Source of the DNA: Sedimentisphaerales bacterium
GTDB lineage: Bacteria > Planctomycetota > Phycisphaerae > Sedimentisphaerales > SG8-4
DNA: 64,000 nucleotides
Direction of reading: 5' to 3'
Assembly: GCA_016928975.1 (NCBI GenBank)
Contig: JAFGJR010000272.1
Coordinates: 1-64,000 of the forward strand
Shown: in pieces, positions 34,854 to 43,774 of the stretch
How the letters are laid out: every line of letters starts with the position of its first letter
Numbering within the stretch: position 1 is the first letter of the stretch
Notes under the pieces: model-generated
The model's database searches: none
The model's input: the letters and a program-made list of their open reading frames with translations, nothing else
Told to the model about the DNA's origin: nothing
Position numbers and translations under genes: made by a program

Positions 34854-35690
34854 CTACTGACACGGGCCCTGCACCTTGCCTGCAAGCTCATCGAGAACCG
34901 CAAATGGCAGCACGCGGTATTCGGAGGTGACGTAGAATCCTTGCCGGATCTCCGTGTATTCGACGTGCCCGTCGAGGAAGGCCACGTCATGGTGGTCTGT
35001 CCTGCCGTGCCACTCGGCCTGTTCCTTCCATTCGACTTCGGGAAGCGGCGTGGGGTTCCACTGGTTGACCCATCCGTAGTCGCCGATGAGGATCATGAGG
35101 GAGTGATTGGCCACTTGGTTCAGGTTCAGATTCGGCAGCCTTTTAGCGATTTCCAGATCCAGTTCTGCCGTACAGGCGCTGAACGGCTTGCAGCTATCCG
35201 GCCCGACCAGGAAGATGTTGGTCTGATAGCTCGTCCCATTCGTACGGTAGGCCTTTTCGAGGTAGAACCAGCCTGGAATCCCGCCGCGGTCCGACGGGCA
35301 GCAGAAGACCTTGGCCGTGCGCTCGGTGACGCCGTCTGGATCGGGCAGCCCAACCCAGGGGTTCAACGGGCGAGGCCACCAGCCCTTCTCGTTCTGCAGT
35401 CCTCGCCAGCCACCGTAGTTCACATTGGCGTTGGGTCGCTGGTAGAAACGGCCGTTGTGATCGTCGAGATAGGCGATCCACGCCGTCGCAAGCTGTCGGA
35501 GATTCGCGCCACAACGGACAAGCCTCGCCGAAGCCCTGGCCCGGCCCAGAGAAGGCAGGAGAATCGCGACGAGCAGGGAGACCACGGCCAGCACGACCAG
35601 CAGTTCGATGAGCGTGAAAGCGCTGCCGGCGCGGCGCTCTGCGGTAGCTCTGCGCGGCAGTCCATTCGCGTCTTTTCTCTTTCGTGTCAT
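34854..35690 (-). CDS. Prepilin-type secreted pseudopilin
   Basis: 278 aa from ATG 35690, which overlaps the kinase stop by 4 bp and has GGAG 6 nt upstream. The type III signal [23 protein letters not shown] follows a 24-residue charged leader; the helix continues RARASARLVRCGANLRQLATAWIAYLDDH. The C-terminal DHHDVAFLDGHVEYTEIRQG is the H-X9-DG-type signature of planctomycete pseudopilins. It is the last gene of the minus-strand cassette that begins at 41256, so a secreted structural component is controlled together with a sigma factor and a kinase. Confidence 0.9.
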   Translation of the reverse strand: MTRKRKDANGLPRRATAERRAGSAFTLIELLVVLAVVSLLVAILLPSLGRARASARLVRCGANLRQLATAWIAYLDDHNGRFYQRPNANVNYGGWRGLQNEKGWWPRPLNPWVGLPDPDGVTERTAKVFCCPSDRGGIPGWFYLEKAYRTNGTSYQTNIFLVGPDSCKPFSACTAELDLEIAKRLPNLNLNQVANHSLMILIGDYGWVNQWNPTPLPEVEWKEQAEWHGRTDHHDVAFLDGHVEYTEIRQGFYVTSEYRVLPFAVLDELAGKVQGPCQ

Positions 35691-37198
35691 CGAAGTCTCC
35701 CTGGCTCGACGGTCTTCTCCGGCGCACCGGCCGGTGACGGTTCCTTGGTCCGTGGCGATCCATGGAGATCGAACAGGAAGGCTGAATCTCGCACCGGCTG
35801 GCTGTTTCGCATCAGGAGGTCCGCGACGAGTCGTGCGGCCCCCTCCGCCACCGCCTTCTGCTCCCGGGCCATCTGGAGCGCCCGGTCCGCCGTTTTCTCC
35901 GCGTTTCGCCGGGCGGTGCATTCCCGTCGATAGAAGTGAAAGCTGACGGAGGCGGCGCTGCACAGGATGATCAGCAGCGAGGTGACGACCGTGGCGGTGT
36001 AGCGGTGTCTCGCGACGATCTTGCGAAGGAGGTAGAGGGAGCTGACGGACTTGGCGACAATCGGCAAGCCGTCCAGCCACCGTTGCACGTCCTGCTTCAA
36101 CTCCCCGGCGGACTGGTATCGTTGATCCGGGTCTTTTGCAAGACACTTCAGGAGGATTGCCTCCACGTCGGAATCGAACCGGCCGATCGCCCGTCTGGGC
36201 CTGACCGGCTCCGTGTACTGGATGTTCGTTAGAGCATCGAGGATCGCGCCCTGGACGTCGTACGGCAGTCTGCCCGTACACATCTGATAGAGGATCACGC
36301 CGAGGGAATAGACATCCGTTCGCACGTCCACCAGGTCGGATCGGCCGGCCGCCTGCTCCGGGGACATGTAGACTACGGTGCCCTTGATCTGGCCGGTGAT
36401 CGTGGGCATGATCGATCCGTCCGTCGAAGTGCCCAGACCCGTGGCGGTCTTCGCGAGGCCGAAGTCGAGAATGTGGGGCTCGTCCCGTTCATCCACGAGG
36501 ATATTGGAGGGTTTGAGGTCTCGGTGGATGACGCCTCGCTGGTGCGCGTGAGCGACGGCGTCACAAATCTTGCTGAACAGGATAAGTTTTTGCCTGATCG
36601 AAAGGGCTTTCGACTGCACGTGGCGGTCCAACGGCTGGCCGTGGACGTAACTCATGGCGAAGTAGTACTGGCCCTGGGAGATGCCGCTGTCTCGAATGGC
36701 GACGATGTTCGGATGGTTGAGACTGGCCGCCAGCTCCACTTCCTGCCGGAAGTATTGGCGGGCCTTGGCCGAGCCGATCAAGCTGGGCAGCAGGACCTTG
36801 AGAGCGACCTTCGCTTTGGTGGCCTTGTGCACGGCCTTGTAGACCACCGCTTGGCCGCCTTGCGGCAGCTCTTCGAGGATCTGGTAGCCTTCGAACAGGA
36901 CGTCGGGCCCGGCTCGACCGTCCCGTTCGCCGGGCCGAACGTCGGACGGCCGGGGCATGGACGATGTCAGCGGCGGCTCGCGCTCGGGAGCGGCTTGGGT
37001 TCCCGTCGCCTGCCGGGTGGCGTCTTGTGCCCGGCTGGAATCGATTGTCCCGTCCGGGTCGCCGGCATGAGCCAGCTCGATCCGCTTTCGGCATGGCTCA
37101 CAGGTGGCGATATGAGCTTCCACGGACGCCGCTTCGTCCGCAGAGCACAGACGCCGCACATAACGCTGGACAATCTCATGGCTGAGGCAGTGATCCAT
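35687..37198 (-). CDS. Membrane Ser/Thr protein kinase with N-terminal zinc-finger motif
   Basis: 503 aa. The N-terminus has an anti-sigma-type HX3CX2C motif (SVEAHIATCEPCRKRIE, about residues 25-41). The kinase domain (about 103-370) has YQILEELPQGGQAVVYKAV (glycine loop), VALKVLL (ATP lysine), HRDLKPSNILVDE (catalytic loop), ILDFGLAKT (DFG) and MSPEQAAGR. A single membrane helix follows (VVTSLLIILCSAASVSFHFY), then a short C-terminal tail with AREQKAVAEGAARLVADLLM. All catalytic residues are intact. The gene overlaps the upstream gene by 23 bp and the downstream pseudopilin by 4 bp. The combination suggests control of the linked ECF sigma factor, which is an inference from gene order. Confidence 0.9.
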   Translation of the reverse strand: MDHCLSHEIVQRYVRRLCSADEAASVEAHIATCEPCRKRIELAHAGDPDGTIDSSRAQDATRQATGTQAAPEREPPLTSSMPRPSDVRPGERDGRAGPDVLFEGYQILEELPQGGQAVVYKAVHKATKAKVALKVLLPSLIGSAKARQYFRQEVELAASLNHPNIVAIRDSGISQGQYYFAMSYVHGQPLDRHVQSKALSIRQKLILFSKICDAVAHAHQRGVIHRDLKPSNILVDERDEPHILDFGLAKTATGLGTSTDGSIMPTITGQIKGTVVYMSPEQAAGRSDLVDVRTDVYSLGVILYQMCTGRLPYDVQGAILDALTNIQYTEPVRPRRAIGRFDSDVEAILLKCLAKDPDQRYQSAGELKQDVQRWLDGLPIVAKSVSSLYLLRKIVARHRYTATVVTSLLIILCSAASVSFHFYRRECTARRNAEKTADRALQMAREQKAVAEGAARLVADLLMRNSQPVRDSAFLFDLHGSPRTKEPSPAGAPEKTVEPGRLR

Positions 37199-37802
37199 CT
37201 TGTCCGCTCCCAGGCCGCGATCGCTCCTGCTGACAGGCCGTAGCGGCTCGCTGAAACAGCTCCACGAACTCCACCGGCATCCAAGTCTTGCGAGCCAGTT
37301 TCTCGAAGGACGATCCGAGGGACTCGTGCGAGTACGTCGTGATCTTCACTCCACGATACACCAACGCATGGGCGATGGCAGCGAAGTAGACCACGCTCAT
37401 GACCGCGTGCTCCGCCTCGGACCCTTCGCCGGCCGCTTGTGCTTTGGCGTGGTCTCTGATTCGCCTGATCGTGGCGAGCCGGGCTCGAGGATCCAACAGG
37501 AGCCGGCCGATCGACCGTTGTCCATTTGACCCTTCTTTGTGCAACAACTGTCTCACGAGTTTCGACCACACCCCCTCTCTGGCGTTGTCACAGAGCCACG
37601 CGCCCCCAAGGCGGGCCTCAAGAAGCTCGGCAATCTCTTGATCCGACTTGTTTCTCTCGCCGCGTTCGAGATCGAGGGTGATCCCGAGAAGCCGAGCCAC
37701 GCTCCTTGGCTTCGCGCGATCCGCGAGTCCCTTCGTCGCGGCGTTGTCCTGATTGTTCGTTCGGCTGTTCATTGTCGTATGCTCATCTGTAGGTGAGACC
37801 AT
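37176..37802 (-). CDS. Conserved-looking unknown protein of ECF/kinase cassette
   Basis: 208 aa from ATG 37802, or 198 aa from ATG 37772; neither has a strong ribosome site. It is mostly helical: LLGITLDLERGERNKSDQEI, EGVWSKLVRQLLHKEG, RSIGRLLLDPRARLATIRRI, AVMSVVYFAAIAHALVYRGV, SSFEKLARKTWMPVEFVELF. There is no signal peptide, and the hydrophobic segments are too short for clear membrane helices. I do not recognise a family. Its place between the ECF sigma factor and the kinase, with a 23-bp overlap into the kinase, suggests a partner or adaptor in that pathway. Confidence 0.7.
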   Translation of the reverse strand: MVSPTDEHTTMNSRTNNQDNAATKGLADRAKPRSVARLLGITLDLERGERNKSDQEIAELLEARLGGAWLCDNAREGVWSKLVRQLLHKEGSNGQRSIGRLLLDPRARLATIRRIRDHAKAQAAGEGSEAEHAVMSVVYFAAIAHALVYRGVKITTYSHESLGSSFEKLARKTWMPVEFVELFQRAATACQQERSRPGSGQDGSLPQP

Positions 37803-37840
37803 TCTACTGTTTGATACGCGAAAGCAGCCATGCCATTGCG

Positions 37841-38596
37841 CTATCGCGACAGGATCGCCATCAGATCGCGGATTTCCTGTTCGACCTCTTCGTCAGACCT
37901 GACGTATTGGCTGACGCGATCCCGCATCGCCGTCTGGAAGCGGCGTTTGACCGTCACGATCATGTTCTCGGCCTTGACAGGTGCAGGAAGGCTGAACCGG
38001 TCGCAGAGCCGGCCGAGCGATGGTGGTTCCTGGCCGGTGAGAATGGGCTCCAGAACGCGCAGGCGGAACAACTGCCAGTGGACTTCCTTACCGTCGTCGG
38101 CACACTGACGCTCGACCTGCGCGAGGACCTCCTTGAGCAAATCCAGCGCCCAGGCATATGTGAATGCCTCCTCCGGTCCCAGGCACGCGTCGGGCAGCGA
38201 GATCGCGTCGGACGTATCATCCAGCGGGGTCGTCCCCTTTGTCGGGCGACGTTTCGCCGCCGCCTCGTGTCGATGAGCGCTGATCACGTACCGATCCAGG
38301 GCGGTCAGCAGGAACGTGCGAAAGCGTCCTTTGCTCTCGTCGGCCTGCTCGATCAATTGACGCCCGATGACGACCTCATGGAAGAACCCCTGGGTCAGAT
38401 CCTTGGCCTGCTCGTTGTCACATCCCTTGCGGCGGAGGTAACTATAGACAGGCCTCCAATACCTGGCGGTCAGCTCGTCCAGGACTGCCTTCTGCTGGTC
38501 CGGACTCAGCCCTGTAAAGGCGTGCATCTGCGACCATCGTGTGGCCGTGAAGGTGCTTCGCAGTCCTCCCATGTCGGTCTTGTCCAGTCGTCTCAT
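37841..38596 (-). CDS. ECF-like RNA polymerase sigma factor (planctomycete type)
   Basis: 251 aa from ATG 38596, which overlaps the stop of the gene upstream by 4 bp. Region 2 is visible as VLDELTARYWRPVYSYLRRK...CDNEQAKDLTQGFFHEVVIG...RFRTFLLTALDRYVISAHRHEAAAKRR. The C-terminal part (PEEAFTYAWALDLLKEVLAQVERQC, then PPSLGRLCDRFSLPAPVKAENMIVTVKRRFQTAMRDRV) fits a diverged region 4. This matches the large Planctomycetes ECF group whose genes sit beside Ser/Thr kinase genes. It is followed by the unknown gene and the kinase in the same direction. Confidence 0.88.
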   Translation of the reverse strand: MRRLDKTDMGGLRSTFTATRWSQMHAFTGLSPDQQKAVLDELTARYWRPVYSYLRRKGCDNEQAKDLTQGFFHEVVIGRQLIEQADESKGRFRTFLLTALDRYVISAHRHEAAAKRRPTKGTTPLDDTSDAISLPDACLGPEEAFTYAWALDLLKEVLAQVERQCADDGKEVHWQLFRLRVLEPILTGQEPPSLGRLCDRFSLPAPVKAENMIVTVKRRFQTAMRDRVSQYVRSDEEVEQEIRDLMAILSR

Positions 38597-41256
38597 CGTG
38601 CGCCTCCAGTGCATACGATGGAGGTTGGCAGGGCCAGGTCGGCGCCATTTGCGCCGGCGATGTCCGTGGCCTGGACGATCTTGGCGGTCGGAGGAATCCT
38701 GGCCAGACGCGGCATATGAGCGAATTGCTCCTTCATGCCGGGCCGCGGCGGGAGCTTGGCTGTATTGAATCCCAGCACCCATAGATCGCCTGTTGCCGGG
38801 TCTTCCGTGACCGACGACACCAGGGCCATGCCGTTGATCGTGATCTCCCGGACCACGGCGATATCCACAGAGTCGGCGGACAAGCCATAGATGACGGCAC
38901 TGTCGGGGGCCTGTTGGTTGAGTTGCCCCGATGTCAGGTACATTGTTGTTCCGTCGGCGGGGACCGTCAGCCCCAGCGGATCGGGCACACTGATGGCTCT
39001 GTCTTTGACCACCAGGTCCCATCGCCGCAACGGTGTCGCGTCGCTGCCGTACTTCCACAAGATATCGCTCTCGTTGCGGCGGTGCACGTTCAGCAGATAG
39101 ACGTTGCCAGCGTCGTCAATCTCGATCTCGCGCAGGAAGCTGCGCTGCTGGTTGTCATTGTCCGGCGGCAGGTCGCCATCGTAGAGCTGGACGATCTGCC
39201 AGGCGGATGGCCCTTTGCTGCTGTCCAGCTTGAGCTTGGCGGCGACCTCATACGGCTCATAGCCGTCCGACTGAACCACCACAGGCACTACATACGCATA
39301 CCCCTGGGCATCGAAGGCCACGTCGAAGATCGGCCGGCCAAAGCTGCTCAAGCTTTCCCCCTGGACCCCGATGTAGACCGTTGCGGGACGACGATATCGA
39401 GGGTCCTGGGCATAGCTGACCTTGCCGGGGGCAATGACTTGCGTTGTCGAGCTGTCTGACAACTGGAACACGCCTTGCTCGGAATTGAGCAGATAGACGG
39501 GGCCATTTCGCCCCCGCGCCAGGCGGACGTTGCAGTGCTCAGGCAAGCCGACTGTGACGAAATCGGCCTTGTAGGCAGGGCTGCTGTCGAACAGATAGAA
39601 GCCGTACCTGAGAGGATCAAACGCCGTCATCGTCCACTGCGGCTTGCCCAGGATCAGCAACGCCTCCGGCCAGAAGCTGGCAGCGGCCGATTGCACGCTC
39701 CGACCCGATGCGCTGACGGAAGGACCTGCACTCATCGTCGGCAAGCCTTCGTCGGACAGCGGCATGTGCCAGCGGCACAGACTCCCGCAGTCCACGCGGG
39801 AGACATCCTCCAAGGCCCAATCCCACGAGCTGATGTCGAAGGCATCCACATAGCCATCGCTGCTGAACACGCCGTCGAGACAGTACCGGCTGTCGGCGGC
39901 CCCCTTGTCCAGGGTCGCTGTGCTGCCACAGGAGGCCATTACCAGGAGGATATCTTCCGAAGTCACGGACATGCTGCAATTCAGGTCCATACAGTAGCCA
40001 CTGCACTGGACTTGCACGGTCAACGCATCGAAGGCCGCCGAGCCGTCGACTTCTCCGGATGTCAGGCGAAGGCTGCCGCGAGCCAACATTGCGACACCTG
40101 CCTGCGGCTGGCTGCCCACAAGCTCCAGCTCGACCCACGTCCCGTTGCTGAAATCCAGGTCCCCGGTCGACGTCCACTCCTCGAACGTGCCGAATCGCCC
40201 GCTGCCGAAGGAGCCGGGCCGGCCAGCCGGGGGCGCCGGCACTCGCCCGATCTGGACATAGTGCCCTTCTCGCCACGGGTCATCGTGCCCCAACAGCTCC
40301 GGCACGTCCGACAGATAGACCAAAACCTCGCAGTCGCTCGCGCTCTCGAACAGATACTGGAACTGCACCAGCACCCGCTGGGCGAAGCATCTGCCGAACC
40401 GCACCTTGGCTCGCGCCGGCTCGCCGTCCAGCGCCTGCATGCGCACCATCCCGTTGGGGTCTGGAGGATCGCCGGTCACGCGCGCGACAAACATTGCTTC
40501 CGACGTGTTATTCGTCGAAACCCGTGAGCTGTACTCCAGGAAATCATCGGCGTCGAACTCGCCGAGTGTGAAGCCGAGCACTGGTCCTTCGGCCTGCTCG
40601 GCGAAGACTGCCTCCAACGTATAGTCCCCGTCCATCAGGATCGTCGTCTGCTGCGCGGATGGATCGGCCACCCTGTTGGCATCCACCGCTGAGCCGGTCC
40701 AACCCGCGAACCGGAGCGCCGCGAAGGCGATCGTCGCTTCCAGTGGGGCGGTCTCGCCACTGATGAACTGGAACGAGCCCTCACCCGGTGTGACGACGGA
40801 ACCACCTTCACCGGCGCTAATCGTCAGGGTCCGCCAGAGCGGCTCGTCGAACAGCAGCTCAGCGCCCGGGTTCTTCGCCCATATCTGCGGGATATGCACT
40901 CGATAAGCTGACGCGTTGAGTGGATTCCCGATCAGATCCAAATACACCAGCTTGGTCAGCCTCGCAAGTGGAGAAAGGTCGCTGATATGGTTGAACGGCA
41001 ACACAAGCCACGTGATTTCGCTGGCATGATCGAGTCCGGTAAGATCGACAATGCCTCTGTCCCCTGCAAACAGTGATGTCAGCGCGAGCATATCCTCCGG
41101 TGTGGGGTCTTCCTTGCCGAGGGTCTGCTCGACGGCGGCCTTGAGGTTGGCGTCCGCGAAGTACACGGGCTCCTGGGCAATGGCGCACGCGGCAGACAGC
41201 ACGGAGAACGCAACCGCCACCCACTTCGGTACTCGGATTTCCGTTGCAGCGATCAT
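38593..41256 (-). CDS. Secreted protein with LRR, dockerin-like and beta-propeller regions
   Basis: About 887 aa from ATG 41256, chosen for the GAGGAG 7 nt upstream. A signal peptide (VPKWVAVAFSVLSAACAIAQ) is followed by a short leucine-rich repeat region (LTGLDHASEITWLVLPFNHI, SDLSPLARLTKLVYLDLIGNPL, about 75-130), a beta region beginning TLTISAGEGGSVVTPGEG, a DLNCSMSVTSEDILLVM...DGYVDAFDISSWDWALED stretch (about 435-495) that resembles a dockerin type I pair of calcium loops, and a C-terminal NHL/propeller-like domain (DVAFDAQGYAYV, EIEIDDAGNVYLLN, TEDPATGDLWVLGF). It heads the operon with the sigma factor, kinase and pseudopilin, behind a near-consensus promoter. No cohesin is encoded nearby. 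Confidence 0.78.
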   Translation of the reverse strand: MIAATEIRVPKWVAVAFSVLSAACAIAQEPVYFADANLKAAVEQTLGKEDPTPEDMLALTSLFAGDRGIVDLTGLDHASEITWLVLPFNHISDLSPLARLTKLVYLDLIGNPLNASAYRVHIPQIWAKNPGAELLFDEPLWRTLTISAGEGGSVVTPGEGSFQFISGETAPLEATIAFAALRFAGWTGSAVDANRVADPSAQQTTILMDGDYTLEAVFAEQAEGPVLGFTLGEFDADDFLEYSSRVSTNNTSEAMFVARVTGDPPDPNGMVRMQALDGEPARAKVRFGRCFAQRVLVQFQYLFESASDCEVLVYLSDVPELLGHDDPWREGHYVQIGRVPAPPAGRPGSFGSGRFGTFEEWTSTGDLDFSNGTWVELELVGSQPQAGVAMLARGSLRLTSGEVDGSAAFDALTVQVQCSGYCMDLNCSMSVTSEDILLVMASCGSTATLDKGAADSRYCLDGVFSSDGYVDAFDISSWDWALEDVSRVDCGSLCRWHMPLSDEGLPTMSAGPSVSASGRSVQSAAASFWPEALLILGKPQWTMTAFDPLRYGFYLFDSSPAYKADFVTVGLPEHCNVRLARGRNGPVYLLNSEQGVFQLSDSSTTQVIAPGKVSYAQDPRYRRPATVYIGVQGESLSSFGRPIFDVAFDAQGYAYVVPVVVQSDGYEPYEVAAKLKLDSSKGPSAWQIVQLYDGDLPPDNDNQQRSFLREIEIDDAGNVYLLNVHRRNESDILWKYGSDATPLRRWDLVVKDRAISVPDPLGLTVPADGTTMYLTSGQLNQQAPDSAVIYGLSADSVDIAVVREITINGMALVSSVTEDPATGDLWVLGFNTAKLPPRPGMKEQFAHMPRLARIPPTAKIVQATDIAGANGADLALPTSIVCTGGAR

Positions 41257-41352
41257 TTCTATTCTCCTCGAGTGATTCCGCCACATTCCGTTCCGCCTTC
41301 CTCCTGGGCGGTGCTCCTCCGCTGACAGGGCTGACCCGCCACGGCAACCTAT

Positions 41353-41381
41353 ATTATACCTTCCAGCCGGTCTGGAATCAA
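41353..41381 (-). promoter_or_regulatory. sigma70-type promoter of the ECF/kinase cassette
   Basis: On the minus strand TTGATT (41381-41376), a 17-nt spacer and a perfect TATAAT (41358-41353). The start point would be near 41346, giving a leader of about 90 nt before the secreted LRR/propeller gene. The motif lies outside any coding sequence. Confidence 0.65.
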
Positions 41382-41495
41382 TGTCGAAATCGGCACCTCT
41401 CGTTCATCCCACGGCTCAGTTGTCCTCCTTCTACACATGGATACGCAAGGGGGAGGGGGTCATTGCGCGTGACGCATCCGAGACCATCAAGAAGG

Positions 41496-41626
41496 ATGAA
41501 GGTGTCGGGCGCAGGCTCAGTCTTCGCAGTGGTGCTGACCGTTTCCGATGAGGGGCCCGGGATGGCAAAGGAGGATTTGAAGGTGCTCTTTCAGCCGTTT
41601 GGCCGAGGCGTGCAGAGAGCCGAGCC
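41496..41626 (+). pseudogene. Histidine kinase ATPase-domain remnant
   Basis: The reading frame VSGAGSVFAVVLTVSDEGPGMAKEDLKVLFQPFGRGVQR contains the G1 box of a HATPase_c domain (DEGPGM, then LFQPFGRG). Nothing recognisable is left of the HisKA region upstream or the G2 box downstream, so this is a decayed fragment. It occupies the otherwise empty gap between the secreted LRR/propeller gene and the ClC gene. The remainder of that gap (41382-41495 and 41627-41720) shows nothing further. Confidence 0.6.
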
Positions 41627-41720
41627 GTGGTGCCACATTCGAGATTTGACTGCCCCTGGCCCGGGTGAGCTGATCCGGCCCTCATCGGAGGGATCGTTCC
41701 TGGCCGTCCCCCAGTACCCT

Positions 41721-43598
41721 TCATCGGTCGGTCGAAGCCGGTCCGTGGACGCGGCGCACGTAGGCGCCGGCGATCTCATGCCGACGCGCCATGCCAATCA
41801 CCTTTCGATGGTTCAGATCGTCTACTACGGGCAGTGCCAGCAGATCCTCCTCCACGAACAACTCCAACGCACGATCCAGCGTGTCGTCGGGAGTGAGCGG
41901 CTGGATGCCGGTTCGCATAAGGTCCTCCGCCAGGGCCAGAGACTTCAAGGCTGGTTCCTGCAATGCCAGGTGAGTCTCCTCCAGGCTGACCACGCCCAGG
42001 AGCCGATTCTGCGCATCGACGACCGGCAGGGTGGCATACGGAACATCGCTCAGTTGCTCAATGACCGTTTCGAGCGAATCACTTGGATGCAGCACCAAGG
42101 TGTTCTGTTGGGAGGAGAGGAATTCGCTCACGCGCACTCCCGTCAGCACTTCGCGCACATAACTGCCCTGGTGAGCGGGCGAGCGGGACGGGCTCTCGAC
42201 CTGGGACGAGTAGATCGACTGCTCGTCCGAAAGGATGAAGGACAAGGTACAAACCCAGAGGGCTGGCAGCAGGAGACTGTACCCGCCGGTCATTTCGCTG
42301 ACGATGATGAGCGTGGAGAACGGAGTCTTGGCGGCGGCGGCGAAGAAACCGGCCATTCCCACGATTACGAAACTGGCAGGGTGTGGGACCAGCGAGGGCC
42401 AAACATGATGGAACATCAGCCCCAAGGCGCCGCCGCCACAGCCACCGATGACCATGGATGGGCCGAACACACCGCCGGAACCGCCGCTGCTGATGGTCAG
42501 GCCGGTCGTCAGGATCTTGCCGAACGCGATGGTCAGCAACAGGGCCACACTGGTGCCCGTGTCCTGCGTCATGGCGTTCTGAATAGCGGAGTATCCGAAG
42601 GCGAGTACGGCCAGCACGCTCTGCTGGCGCCCCAGACACAGGTACAGCAGCAGACCCACCAGTCCGGTCAGAAAGGCACCAATGGCCGGCCTGAAATGAC
42701 GGGGGACGGGCAGGTGGTCAAAGAGCCGTTTGAGGCCATAGAACGAGCGCGTATACAGCAAAGCCAGCAAGGCCATGAACAATGCCAGAAGCAGGTATGG
42801 ACCCAGCTCCAATGGGCTGTTGAAGGCGAGATCAGGGATGGAAAAGAGCGGCTCCCATCCTGTGTAGGCGCCGAAGACACAATAGGAAACCACGCTGGCG
42901 ATCCCGGCCGGGATGATCACCTCGGCCTCGAACGCCGGGGAGCGATACAGCACCTCGGCAGCGAACATCGTCCCGGCCAGCGGCGCACGGAAAATGGCGG
43001 CAATCCCTGCGCCCATGCCAGCGGCCATGAGCACGCGACGGTCCGCGGCGCGCAACCGAAGCAGATTGGCCAGCAGGGAGCCAAAGCCGGCTCCGATCTG
43101 TGCGATAGGGCCTTCGCGTCCCCCGGAGCCGCCGGTCCCAAGAGTCACGGCGCTGGCGACAATCTTGACCAGCGGAACCCGTGGGCGGATCTGTCCCTGC
43201 TGATTGTGGTAGGCCGCAATCACCGCATCCGTGCCATGCCCCTCCGCCTCGGGGGCAAGCGTGAAGACGAGCAAACCGCTGACGATACCGCCGAGCGTCG
43301 GAATCAGCAGCAACAGCCACGGATGGAACGGATGACTCACGACGGTCAGCCAGGACAAGGCAGGCTCACCACCCGGATGGGGCTGCGCGTAGTAGCCGGC
43401 CCACACCCCAAGTGCATAATGCTCCGCGACTCGTGTGGCGATGTAGAAAGCGATGCCGCCCAGCCCGGCGACGATGCCGACCAGGGCCGCAAATCCCAGG
43501 AGTCGAACCTGACTCCGGATGCGACGGCTGCCGAGTCTCAGGACCTCGGGAAACCATCCAAGCAGGTACTCCCCAAACAGGAGTTTAGACTTGGCCAT
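41721..43598 (-). CDS. ClC-family chloride channel/antiporter with C-terminal CBS pair
   Basis: 625 aa. The membrane domain (about 1-430) carries the ClC selectivity motifs: GTGGSGGREGPIAQIGAGFGS (G-K/R-EGP), and SSGGSGGVFGPSMVIGG (GxFxP). A basic N-terminus (MAKSKLLFGEYLLGWFPEVL) precedes the first helix. Two CBS domains follow (about 480-620: VRVSEFLSSQQNTLVLHPSD...TLPVVDAQNRLLGVV, and LMRTGIQPLTPDDTLDRALE...LALPVVDDLNHRKVIG), as in regulated ClC proteins. The motif glutamate in REGP is kept, but the gating-glutamate position was not checked further, so channel or H+/Cl- antiporter cannot be decided. Fragments of unrelated genes flank it on both sides. Confidence 0.93.
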   Translation of the reverse strand: MAKSKLLFGEYLLGWFPEVLRLGSRRIRSQVRLLGFAALVGIVAGLGGIAFYIATRVAEHYALGVWAGYYAQPHPGGEPALSWLTVVSHPFHPWLLLLIPTLGGIVSGLLVFTLAPEAEGHGTDAVIAAYHNQQGQIRPRVPLVKIVASAVTLGTGGSGGREGPIAQIGAGFGSLLANLLRLRAADRRVLMAAGMGAGIAAIFRAPLAGTMFAAEVLYRSPAFEAEVIIPAGIASVVSYCVFGAYTGWEPLFSIPDLAFNSPLELGPYLLLALFMALLALLYTRSFYGLKRLFDHLPVPRHFRPAIGAFLTGLVGLLLYLCLGRQQSVLAVLAFGYSAIQNAMTQDTGTSVALLLTIAFGKILTTGLTISSGGSGGVFGPSMVIGGCGGGALGLMFHHVWPSLVPHPASFVIVGMAGFFAAAAKTPFSTLIIVSEMTGGYSLLLPALWVCTLSFILSDEQSIYSSQVESPSRSPAHQGSYVREVLTGVRVSEFLSSQQNTLVLHPSDSLETVIEQLSDVPYATLPVVDAQNRLLGVVSLEETHLALQEPALKSLALAEDLMRTGIQPLTPDDTLDRALELFVEEDLLALPVVDDLNHRKVIGMARRHEIAGAYVRRVHGPASTDR

Positions 43599-43774
43599 TC
43601 TCGTTCAGTGTACTACGGTTTCAATTGCGACGCGCCGCTCGTTCTGGCGGCTCAGGATACTATTAGCGACATCGTAACGAAACTCGAACAGGAATCAAGA
43701 ACTTGTTCCTTGCCGGCGAGACGTGTCCTTCGCAACCTGTTCGCATTTTGTGAAATGGAAGTGGCGGCTGCCGG

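Noticed and set aside
36160..36185. TCGAACC-type sequence resembling a tRNA T-arm on the minus strand
   Set aside because: It lies in the kinase coding region (RFDSDVEAI) and no acceptor or anticodon stem can be drawn around it.
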